Assembly: GCA_018398765.1 (NCBI GenBank)
Contig: JAHBMJ010003308.1
Span: 1-11,636 of the forward strand
DNA length: 11,636 nucleotides
Source: Chromera velia
Taxonomy: Eukaryota > Sar > Chromeraceae
Direction of reading: 5' to 3'
This document shows positions 1-7,666 of this stretch, one piece after another. Made by a program: the position numbers and the translations under genes. Each line of letters starts with the position of its first letter. Position 1 is the first letter of the stretch. The notes under the pieces were generated by a model. The model had not been told where the DNA came from, ran no database searches, and saw only the letters and a program-made list of their open reading frames with translations.

Positions 1-834
1 TTTACGAGTACGAGGAAGAATGGAGAAAGGAGGAGGCGGCGCAGGCAGGAATGGAGGGAGAGGGAGAAGAAATGATAAGAAGAACAGTGAAATTTTGCGA
101 ACTTCTTTGCAGACCTGTTCAATCGAGCTGCTCTCTCTCTGTCTGTATGGTTGTATGAATATTCCCGTGCGTGTGTGTGTGAGTCTTCCGTTGTCTGTCT
201 GATGTCAGGAAGCTAGTAACATTTGCGTGAGTTGAATGATGCATGGAGGGATGCGTGCAGGTATCTCGCCTTGTCAGCACACGACACAACTCTTGCACAG
301 GTGAGTCGAAGGGTCGGCCCGTCAGTCTTTAGGAGGAGGGCTCTCCCTTACCTCACCGTGCAACCTTTGGTTTTCACTATCTGTACCCTCCCTGTGTGTG
401 CAGTTATTGGGTCTTCTGGGCATCTACAAAGTCCCTAGCATGAAGAGACAACCCCCCTTTGCTGCGTCTTTCGCGATGGAGCTCTGGGAGGTTGGTCGGT
501 GCCCTTCTTTCGTCTTGCCTGTCTTCTACTCTCCCTCGTTGAATCCCTCAAACAAGGCACCCAAACTCTCGGGTGCATGATAGGGGGTTGAGCTAGACTA
601 GACGGTCGCTGGAGTTCTGTAGGTCTCAAATGAGTAGAGCTCGTTCTTTTGGCAGTTGGGATAGAAAGACTCTTGATCAATTTTCAAATTGTTGTGTTGT
701 TTTGCCTTTCGACTGGTCAAATTTTCCATGCATGTCGATTCATGGAAGGTCCGTCCATTTCTCCCCTCATCTGCCAGAACTGAGTTGCCTCGAGGCTTTT
801 CTTTGCGTTGCTCCCTTGAATATTTTGTGGATCC

Positions 835-855
835 ATCGATCGATCGATCGATCGA
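835..855. repeat. (ATCG)5 tetranucleotide microsatellite
   Basis: Five tandem ATCG units plus one base. The run is self-complementary (ATCGAT is palindromic), so it can also fold on itself. It lies outside any supported gene. Confidence 0.9.
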
Positions 856-947
856 ACGCTGAATGAATTGAGTGCAGGACCCAGAGGCTCCCCCTGACTC
901 GGAAGGGAGATTCGCTGTGGGGTGGAGATACAACGGTCAGAAAAATG

Positions 948-1016
948 GAGAGAGAGAGAGAGAGAGATGGGCAGACTGACAGACAGACAGAAAGACGGGC
1001 GGGCGGGCAGGCAGGC
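948..1016. repeat. Compound microsatellite: (GA)10, then GACA, then GGGC/GGCA units
   Basis: A perfect (GA)10 at 948-967 is followed by GACA units at 978-990 and GGGC/GGCA units from about 996 to 1016. The short period changes step by step along the tract, as expected from slippage with point changes. Open frames across it are low-complexity and not credible as protein. Confidence 0.85.
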
Positions 1017-1642
1017 GCATAAACAGAGAGGTGGTCACGGAGAAAAGACTGGAGCAGGCGAAGAATGCAGAGGCAGACAGATCGACCGGCCGATAGGCCG
1101 ACAGGGAGTTGGTGGGGCGGGAGAAGGGAGAGAAGGAAGCTTGTCTGTGTTCTTTTATCCTGTATTTTCTTCTGCCGTTACCCCTGATGTTTTTCCTGGC
1201 GGTCCCGCAGCTTTGTCGTGTTGATGCGTCATGTGGTTGACGTCCTTCACGCACGTGTGTGGGGGGGGTTGCAGATCCTTCGACAGGGTAATCGTTTGCA
1301 TCTGTTCAATTCACTGCGGATACTGTTTCTTTCCATTCTGTATGTTTTGATTGCCATGCAACTTGCAGGAAGGGACCTTGATGTGAGGGAGAGTGGTCCT
1401 TCAGGCTTTGGGTTTTGTCCTCATGCGTCTGTCGTTTCTCGAGATGTGCGCTTGCAGGGCTGGGGAGATGTACACGGAGGAGGGGGGAGAGTGTGGCTGT
1501 GTGAACTCCCGGCGTTTTTGAATTTCTTGGCAAAACGTACAGAGGGGAGGAAGTTTGAGGAAGAATGTCAAGTGACGAGCTCAGAGAGAGAAAGGAAGGT
1601 TGAAGAAGAAAAAACAGGATTGGTGGCTGCAGAAAGAAGTGA

Positions 1643-1671
1643 AAATTTCACACAGTAGCTCTGTGAAATTT
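1643..1671. repeat. 10-bp perfect inverted repeat (AAATTTCACA / TGTGAAATTT)
   Basis: The arms at 1643-1652 and 1662-1671 pair perfectly around a 9-nt loop. The hairpin sits where the sequence shifts from purine-rich to strongly AT-rich, so it may mark the edge of an inserted element. A chance hairpin in AT-rich DNA is the plain alternative. Confidence 0.55.
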
Positions 1672-1776
1672 CAAATTTGAAAGATACGTAGTAGACAGTC
1701 AGTGCACATAGTGGTGCCCCCAGGTAATTTCATCTATAGTAGTAGTTTTTAGACTGGAACTCTGTCACTCTGCCAG

Positions 1777-1840
1777 TGAATTGAATTGAATTGAATAATT
1801 TGAATTGAAGTGAATCATAAATTAGATCATAAATTGAATT
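1777..1840. repeat. GAATT pentanucleotide repeat and ATCATAAATT direct repeat
   Basis: GAATT recurs in tandem from 1778 to about 1796 and again near 1802 and 1836. ATCATAAATT occurs twice, at 1814-1823 and 1826-1835. This is the most repetitive part of the first AT-rich island. No coding potential is seen. Confidence 0.7.
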
Positions 1841-2204
1841 GAGGCGGCTACTGTAACAGTGCCACTTTCTTTAATGTGTCTAAATGTGTCATAATGGAAA
1901 CGTTTATAGAACTTTTTGTACCTAGTTTTGTACCACAATGATTTATGTAGATTTATGGCAGAATAATTGGGGATTATTGGTGATTTAGGATCTATTATCT
2001 AGGCGGAGGACATTAAAAAAAAAGATTAAATGCATGCAAATTTTTTATTTTGTTTTTCTTTCTATTTTTTAATCATTTTTTCTAATTTATTTCCTATTAG
2101 ATTTTATTAAAGATTTTCACCAGGATTTTCATTGTTGCCAGCATTGTGGTGAATGCTACATAGAACGGTTAGGAGTTACTACCGGGCTCCTTGGGGAGGC
2201 GGTG

Positions 2205-2275
2205 AGTTACCGTCACTTTAGTAACCATGGGGCGGTAACTTGGGGGCCCAAGGGCCTCTACCACTATCATGGTAG
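2205..2275. repeat. Cluster of three short inverted repeats
   Basis: AGTTACCG (2205-2212) pairs with CGGTAACT (2233-2240). CTTGGG (2239-2244) pairs with CCCAAG (2247-2252). CTACCA (2258-2263) pairs with TGGTAG (2270-2275). All three are perfect. Such stacked hairpins are typical of the interior of MITE-like or other structured repeats. No product is predicted. Confidence 0.6.
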
Positions 2276-2652
2276 TTCGGGCCAAGACCCCAGCAAAGGA
2301 TATAAAAAAAGTGTAACGCATGGATTGAAAAAAAATCCGTCTCCTTCAAATTCATTTCAACTTTCGAAAATCAATTTTTAAATGAAGGTCAACCTTACTT
2401 GTGGTTAAAATTATGGAATCGTTTCTTTTTTGTCCCTTGTCAGAGCAGACGGACAATTAATGAAGGCTACAGTTCGGCAGTGATCAGTGCTTTCTCACTG
2501 TATGTAGGAAACTGGGAAACAAGACTGAGTGGTCCGCTTCTTCCTGGTTTACTGTTCACTGTGTCTAGTAATTTTCAGGTTTCTTATCTTGTCGTAAGAC
2601 ACAGTGCAGTGAAGTTTTTCCTTTCTTCTCTCTCCCCTCTCAGTCGGCCATC

Positions 2653-2868
2653 ATGGCCGAGCCGACTCAGCCGAAAACTGAGTCAGTTGATGACCTTTTG
2701 GCACAGAGGCTTAGGAATGGCATTGCAAGCCGTCCCGACTATGTTGAGGCTGCCCTCGCCCCTCGAGACTTCGGCATGATGGAGACGGCCGAATTTGTAG
2801 AGCAGTTTAGAATTTTAAAGAAAACTGTTCCTCCATACATCCCTCCGAACAGCCAGAAGTTCTTCCAG
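2653..2868 (+). CDS. N-terminal exon of a putative LRR-like protein (unknown function)
   Basis: The exon starts at an ATG in good context (ATCATGG), nine bases after a long polypyrimidine tract ending CTCAG (2614-2643). An upstream 5'UTR exon is therefore likely. About 72 residues follow, soluble, charged and of even composition, with no signal peptide or membrane segment: an acidic start, then DDLLAQRL, an Ala-rich part, and a Pro-rich end reading VPPYIPPNS followed by a Phe-rich KFFQ. I do not recognise a named domain. The frame continues into a CT/CA microsatellite, so the true exon end must be near 2868. The phase-0 end predicted from the downstream exon at 10598 has AAGTTC here instead of GT. 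The nearest GT sites (AA|GTTCTT at 2859 and 2871) are in phase 2 and would need another small exon. I link it to the exons at 10598-11587 by strand, frame and protein style, which is inference. Confidence 0.55.
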
Positions 2869-2879
2869 AAGTTCTTTTT

Positions 2880-2880
<1 letters not shown>

Positions 2881-2914
<34 letters not shown>

Positions 2915-2918
2915 TGGT

Positions 2919-2971
<53 letters not shown>

Positions 2972-2972
2972 A
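2881..2972. repeat. (CT)9 followed by interrupted (CA)n microsatellite
   Basis: (CT)9 at 2881-2898 runs directly into CA repeats. A short interruption (TGGTG) follows 2914, then a perfect (CA)23 at 2921-2966. It abuts the end of the exon above. The apparent open frames of alternating His and Thr across it are artefacts of the dinucleotide repeat. Confidence 0.95.
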
Positions 2973-3165
2973 AACACATGAAAAGAGACTTTTTCAGCTT
3001 CGTCAGTATTCATCTCTATTCCCCTTGCTCAAGCTAACTGGAAGGGAGCCTTCCATCCAGTGGCACACGTCCAGGCCTCATTCTCCCTTGCTCACATCTT
3101 GATTTTGTCTTTATTTGTGTATGCCTGTGAGGGCCGGGTTGATGACTATCCTCGCTCCCTATCAC

Positions 3166-3231
3166 TCACACACACACACGCACACATATACACACACACA
3201 TACACACACACACACATACACACACACACAT

Positions 3232-3268
<37 letters not shown>

Positions 3269-3299
3269 TACACATACACATGTACACATACACACACAC
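3166..3299. repeat. Long interrupted (CA)n microsatellite with TA variants
   Basis: About 130 bases of CA dinucleotides interrupted by TA steps (ACATACAC and ATATACAC patterns). Such alternating purine-pyrimidine tracts are Z-DNA prone and length-variable. Together with the tract at 2881-2972 it makes a paired microsatellite within about 420 bases. Confidence 0.95.
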
Positions 3300-3479
3300 G
3301 AAGAGAGACAATCTTTTTTCTTTTGTTCTTCTCTTCGTTCTTCTTTTTTTTGTTGTGTGTTTCCCCCCCGGCTGGAAGAGGTAAACCACGCGTTCATTTA
3401 GGGTTGACCGCCGATAACCGGCCGAAGTTTGGGTAAGGAAGCAGCGACACACCTCCCCCCCAGTCACCCCTCTAGGTCA

Positions 3480-4250
3480 TATTTTCGTTGGAGTCTGCTG
3501 GATTAATCAATCAATCAGTACGTCACTGGCAGGCCTCACTAAGTGAGCTCGCATTCATGATATGTTTCATCACACAGTTGAATAATTGGCAAGGTACTAC
3601 AGCATCATAATCATGACATAATGTTATCATTTATAGTGATAGAGTAATATCTCTGATATTATGATTATTATCTCAGATCTAAGAGTTTAGCAACATTAAT
3701 ATAACAATGGTGTTTACTCTGTAGCCTTTGTTGATTGTAGATTTGATGGTAAAACTAGATAAAACAGGTTTAAAGATCACTAATATTAGGAAAAATATGC
3801 AATACTACCACTACCATGGTTATGGTACTAAAAACTATTACCGTAACCATGAAATTGGTAACCATCCTACTATCGTTATTCCTAACCATACTGTCTAGTG
3901 AATGCTACGCTAAATCAAAACAACATAGTTTAGTTTCAATAGAAATTTTATTAAACTTATTAAAATAACTATTTTCTGCTAATTTAAACATCCATAGTAA
4001 ACACTTAAATATATTGATTGACCAAGTTTATATATATTGATTGACCACATCCCAAATATTGATTGACCAAGCTTCAAGTTGTCAAAAAAATGATAATTAA
4101 AAATTATAAGTAACATAGAGTATTAATAGTAATTGATAGATAAATATGTACCCAGTCACACCAAGTAATACCGATTATAACCTAAACGTGCCATGAAGAC
4201 CTTGAACGTTTAAGGTAAAAAAGGGCCGCTTGGTGTAAGTAGGTGTAAAA
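3480..4250. other. AT-rich island 2, no gene
   Basis: Strongly AT-rich, with stops in all frames. It carries words also found in island 1: CTACCACTACCATGGT at 3805-3820 (15 of 16 identical to 2258-2273), GTAACCATG at 3843-3851 (also 2221-2229) and GTGAATGCTAC at 3898-3908 (also 2149-2159). The order of these words is reversed between the islands but their orientation is kept, so they are not simple terminal inverted repeats. A shared repeat family is the likely reason. Confidence 0.45.
4011..4069. repeat. Three direct repeats of ATATTGATTGACCA at 22-23 bp spacing
   Basis: Exact 14-base copies lie at 4011-4024, 4034-4047 and 4056-4069, separated by short AT-rich spacers. Copies 1 and 3 continue into AAG. 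The spacing is about two helical turns, like protein-binding iterons or subterminal transposase sites. A related word in inverse orientation, TTGACCAATCAAT, occurs near 7028-7040. Confidence 0.75.
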
Positions 4251-4396
4251 TTAAAAGGGGCCGGCCTTTTATGTAATAAAGGGCCGATTATGACCGATTT
4301 GCCCCGCGAACACCCACGATGAAAAAAAGGGCCGCTTTGTGCAAAAAAAGGGCCGCTTTGTGCGCCCTTGTACATGCGGTTCCTTCCTCTCTTCAT
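4178..4396 (-). repeat. GGGCCG-rich repeat block with a 73-codon minus-strand frame
   Basis: A perfect 21-nt tandem duplication (an A7 tract, GGGCCGC, then TTTGTGC) lies at 4322-4342 and 4343-4363. Related AAAGGGCCG words occur near 4217-4231, 4250-4260 and 4276-4288. On the minus strand these make a 73-residue open frame with an AQSGPFF duplication and echoes such as GPLL and RPFF. The protein motif simply follows the DNA repeat, so I class it as a dispersed repeat and not a gene. A short repetitive expressed protein cannot be excluded. It ends at a sharp change to GC-rich DNA near 4400. Confidence 0.45.
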
Positions 4397-4399
4397 GCA

Positions 4400-5910
4400 T
4401 GCGCATCGCGCGCCGGCGCCGGTGGGCGCCTCTCTAACCGTCCGTTTCCTGAGTATGCAGAGTTGCCAATTTGTTGCTCTCCTGTCCGAGCTGGCTCACT
4501 GGCGAGCGTCCAAACAGCTCAAAGACAGTAGAATCGTCTTTCTACAGTGCTGTCTCTCCGTTTTGTGCCGTCTAGGAGCTTCAGAAGCGACCGCATCGAC
4601 CAGGATGTCAACCCGGGCGAACTGAGATTTATAAAGGTCAGTCACAACTGAGGTTATGGTCGTCCGGCGACATCCATACTCTGCCACTGAAGCTTGCCAC
4701 TTCATCATTGGCATCCAGTCAAGGGACACACTTCTGAAGACCTCATCTTTTACAGAAGCTTGCCGCCTGGCGGCTCGCTGCTCGTTTTTTGACATTGACC
4801 TTCCAGCAACGGTTCGGTCTCCATGCACACCGTCTCCATCACAAAACACACAAGAGGACCGTCTATATGTTTCCTTCTTGATATGTTTGTATACCAACGT
4901 ATCTGTCTTTGTCTTCTCCATGCCTTCACTGGTGCAGACGGAACTGCTAACACCGCAAGCAGTGTTGCTTGTTTTTTCCGGAAGCGGATTTGCCCTCCCC
5001 AGAATAATCGGTCAGTTTGGCGCATGTGCCCGATCCTTCGAAGAAGGAGAGGGCTTCCCCAAAGTCCAGAAAGCTAAGGAGTGTCTTACTATGAGTGCAC
5101 GGCACCCACTTGTTGCAGCGTTGAAGTCTCGGCTCGCCGTTTTGCTGATTGGTTGATTTTCATGGAGATGCACACATATACAGACAAGCATACAGACTGC
5201 TGCAGCACAGGCCTTCGACGTTTTCTCTTCACTCGCGTAGAGCTATCAACGATGCGTTCTCTTGCCACAGATCGACTCAGCTTTGCATCGACTCCCGTCG
5301 ATCCTTGAGGAGACGGCCTGAGAGCAACCACGAGAGACAGTTTGCCTCCTTGCTCGTGGAACAACCAGTTTAGCTCGACAATTGGCATCCGTCGTTCGAT
5401 GGGGAAGCAAGCCTCACTTCTAGACGATGCCGTTCTGAAACCTTTTGGCCAGAAGGAAGAGAGCGCTTGCATTTGAGGAGGAAGACGGAGAAAGATGGAG
5501 AAGGAGACGGGAAGCAGTTTTTGGCAGTTCCGCAAACCTGCCCAAGGAACAGACGCCAGTTCTTAAGGCTTCCTCACCGACCTGCAGTTGGACAACACAA
5601 GCAGTTGGCGCGCACGCGTGCTGAGTGCGAAACACTGGCGACGGGGTCAGACGGATGAGGTTTTCTCCCTTTTTGGGAAGTGGTTCGCGGAATGGGGACA
5701 AAGCCAAACCAGGCCACCGTTTTTGCCCGTCTCTTCAGCCGTCTCCGTCATTCCACCACCGTCTGCCTCAAAAGAGGCAGGCTAGAATGAAGGTTCTCTG
5801 GCTCTTCTTTCTTCTGATTGAGCTAGATTTTGGCAGAAAGAGGACAAGGCCACGCGTTCTGTGTGAGGATGTAATACCACTCTGCCTTGCCGCGGGAATT
5901 CAGTGAGTGG
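4400..5910. other. Mixed-composition stretch with open frames on both strands; no recognised gene
   Basis: The left edge is GC-rich and includes the perfect palindrome CCGGCGCCGG at 4413-4422. Frames of 140-166 codons are open on both strands (plus 4656-5156; minus 4496-4921 and 5089-5535) but overlap each other, and none shows a domain I know. Some minus-strand segments have balanced, protein-like composition (around 4540-4790 and 5250-5460) in different frames. A split or decayed minus-strand gene is possible, but I could not join it by splice sites. Confidence 0.4.
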
Positions 5911-6860
5911 CCGTCACGGGAAAGCCGTTCTTGCCTGTGTTATCTTCCTTTGTGGGAGAGGACTACCCTAGCAGTGTGTCCAGCTGCGTATCGAACCAGC
6001 CGAACGTTAGATGCTCATTTTGGGCCGATAGCGATGGTGAATGATGATCATGACCTTAATTGAAGGTTTAACTTACTCATTTTTGTCTCTTGCCATCTCT
6101 TGCCATCTAGCTCCCTGATTTTCTGTCAAATATCGTCGAATGGTCAGTAACTATGTTTGACTCCCTTTGACTGTTTCTAGGACTGTTCTTCTCGATTGTG
6201 TTTTACCAAAACCGATCGACTCTCGATCAGCCTTTGAAAGACGAGGTAACTGACAGGCTTTCGTTAAAAGCAGATGTCTGTCAAAGCAAAGAGTTGTTGT
6301 CTCTGAAACTATGGCTAAAAAAGAAGGGAGGAAAATGAAGAAAACCTTCCAGAAGAGGGGGTGAAAGCACACTACTGCTGAACGACGGGTGCGAAAGTTC
6401 ATTCACCATAAAGAAGCGAGGGGGAGACTAGAGGATGGCGACATCAAGTTCGTGACAGAGGATGTATACAAGAAGAAGTGGCTAGATACATACAAAAGAG
6501 AAGGTTTGAATATGAAAATAACGCGAAGCGGTTTCTGAACTTATAAAGGGATAGACATGCTGTCTTATTTGCGGCTGCTGCGAGCGGAACACAGCAGCAC
6601 CAAAAATCTTTGTGAGCAACTCGAAGCGCATAGTCAAACACGCAGTCAAAATTCCGTTTGTGTCCCCTTCAGCACAACTTCTGTTTCGATCAAATCCTCT
6701 CTGATTGCCCAGGATGCCGGCCGGATTTTCGCATATGTCTTTTGCATGCCGCTGACTGCGTTCCACGCACAGGACTGGTGATCGCATGGCGGATGCAGTT
6801 TCATTTAGATTCTTTAAAAGCTTCATTTTATAGCTTTAAAAGGCTGTCAGGCTCTAGAAT
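5911..6860. other. No supported gene
   Basis: Only short frames appear on either strand, with no recognisable motif. CTTTAAAAG occurs twice, at 6812-6820 and 6834-6842. The stretch is consistent with intron or intergenic DNA. Confidence 0.5.
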
Positions 6861-6871
6861 TTTTTATGTAG

Positions 6872-6999
6872 AATTAGTACACACTTTGGTGTTTAAAAAA
6901 ATGTCTACAATTATTGCTGCACACTAATTGTTACACACTTTTATGTGTAACAAGGGGGGGGGTCAGCGGTAATTGTTACACAATTAACTTTGTGTAACA
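6872..6999. repeat. Three aattNNTACACA repeats, two forming perfect hairpins around a G9 tract
   Basis: TGTTACACA (6929-6937) pairs with TGTGTAACA (6944-6952) across a 6-nt loop. TGTTACACAA (6974-6983) pairs with TTGTGTAACA (6990-6999), also across 6 nt. Both hairpins start with the same AATTGTTACACA, and a diverged copy lies at 6872-6887. G9 at 6954-6962 separates the hairpins. This looks like a small structured repeat or the end of a mobile element. There is no coding frame. Confidence 0.7.
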
Positions 7000-7009
7000 C
7001 TACAGGATT

Positions 7010-7660
7010 GGTGTAGGACGGACAGCCTTGACCAATCAATAGTTTCCAATCTTTGGACCTAGCTTTGGACGGCAAGTGGCACTTCGACGATCAAACTTGT
7101 TGAATGCAAGGAAATCTGTAGAAGGACATCCAGGTGAGGCGATGTCAAAGAGTTTCCAGACTTCTGGTCAGCTAACATTACCCGACTACTGCACAGATGA
7201 TCTCTCATCTGACTGCATTGAAACTTTGAAAACACTCGACCATGACCACAGAGACACAAACAAAATCATTAATTAATTTTCTTTCTCTCAAATTCAGTTT
7301 TTGCCTCGGGGCGGTTCATGTCGCGACACTTTGCTCGACAACCACGGACCGCACTCTCTCTCCTGCCTCTTCTCTGCGCCTCCCTTCCTGTGCGAATAGA
7401 GGTCGCAAGAAAAGACAAGAGGGTGCTCACTTGAAGTCAAGTGAGGAAATAAAGTTACTACTACTACAGTCACAGCTACTACCAAAGAATGCTGCCTTGT
7501 TTTTTATTCTGTTGTCTTGAAACCTTTTCTTATTCTGTTTCTCTTCCCCCCTCTTCTTCCATTTGGGGCATTTTTTACTTTTGTTGTCCTCGTGATTCTT
7601 CATCTGTTCTTGTCATTTGCATCTTTTCAGTTCACAGGGGCCAGCTGCCCTCATCCTTTC
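7010..7660. other. No supported gene; 3' flank of the light-harvesting gene
   Basis: A 66-codon plus-strand frame at 7076-7276 ends in a charged, soluble-looking tail but has no identifiable match. AATAAA occurs on the plus strand at 7448-7453. On the minus strand AATAAA (7503-7508) lies about 160 bases past the LHC stop. The stretch around 7500-7630 is pyrimidine-rich on the plus strand. Confidence 0.4.
7503..7508 (-). terminator. Possible polyadenylation hexamer for the LHC gene
   Basis: AATAAA on the minus strand, about 160 nt downstream of the LHC stop codon. The hexamer is not obligatory in many algae and can arise by chance in AT-rich flanks. Confidence 0.25.
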
Positions 7661-7666
7661 ACGCGC

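Larger units (their letters stand above)
1..1640. other. No supported gene; simple-sequence-rich stretch
   Basis: No open frame here resembles a known protein. The sequence is purine-rich in parts, with runs of GT, CT and GA and a G8 tract at 1261-1268. Several places look like splice sites, for example TGCAG before 261 and ACAG|GTGAGT at 300/301, which would bound a 40-nt exon. I cannot tie them to a coding frame. The stretch could be introns or the 3' flank of an upstream gene, or simply intergenic DNA. Confidence 0.5.
1672..2400. other. AT-rich island 1, no gene; possible non-autonomous element
   Basis: Composition is clearly more AT-rich than the flanks, with poly-A and poly-T stretches near 2013-2090. 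Stops fill all frames. In the middle, 2149-2280 is more GC-balanced and hairpin-rich. The word GTGAATGCTAC (2149-2159) and a near-identical 16-base word (2258-2273) recur in the AT-rich island near 3800-3910. No terminal inverted repeats or target-site duplication could be fixed by eye. Confidence 0.45.

Noticed and set aside
261-300. Possible 40-nt exon bounded by TGCAG and ACAG|GTGAGT
   Set aside because: The splice signals are good, but no reading frame gives a recognisable peptide or links to a neighbouring exon.
1218-1658. 146-codon plus-strand open frame
   Set aside because: It is low-complexity toward the end (Glu/Lys/Arg from purine-rich DNA) and has no recognisable motif.
2869-3102. 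Read-through of the 2653 frame into a His-Thr-rich tail
   Set aside because: The tail is only the translation of the CT and CA microsatellites. No natural protein of this kind would be expected to continue a well-composed exon in this way.
3060-3467. Open frames of alternating His-Thr or Cys-Val on both strands
   Set aside because: Dinucleotide repeats stay open in all frames. These are artefacts of the (CA)n tract.
4011-4069. CRISPR-like array
   Set aside because: There are only three 14-bp repeats with 8-9 bp AT-rich spacers in a eukaryotic intron-like context, and no cas genes.
4656-5156. 166-codon plus-strand open frame
   Set aside because: It overlaps open minus-strand frames and has no recognised domain. 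The evidence is too weak to call a gene.
7076-7276. 66-codon plus-strand open frame with a charged tail and a downstream AATAAA
   Set aside because: It has no homology that I recognise and no clear splice partner. It is kept only as a note in the region description.
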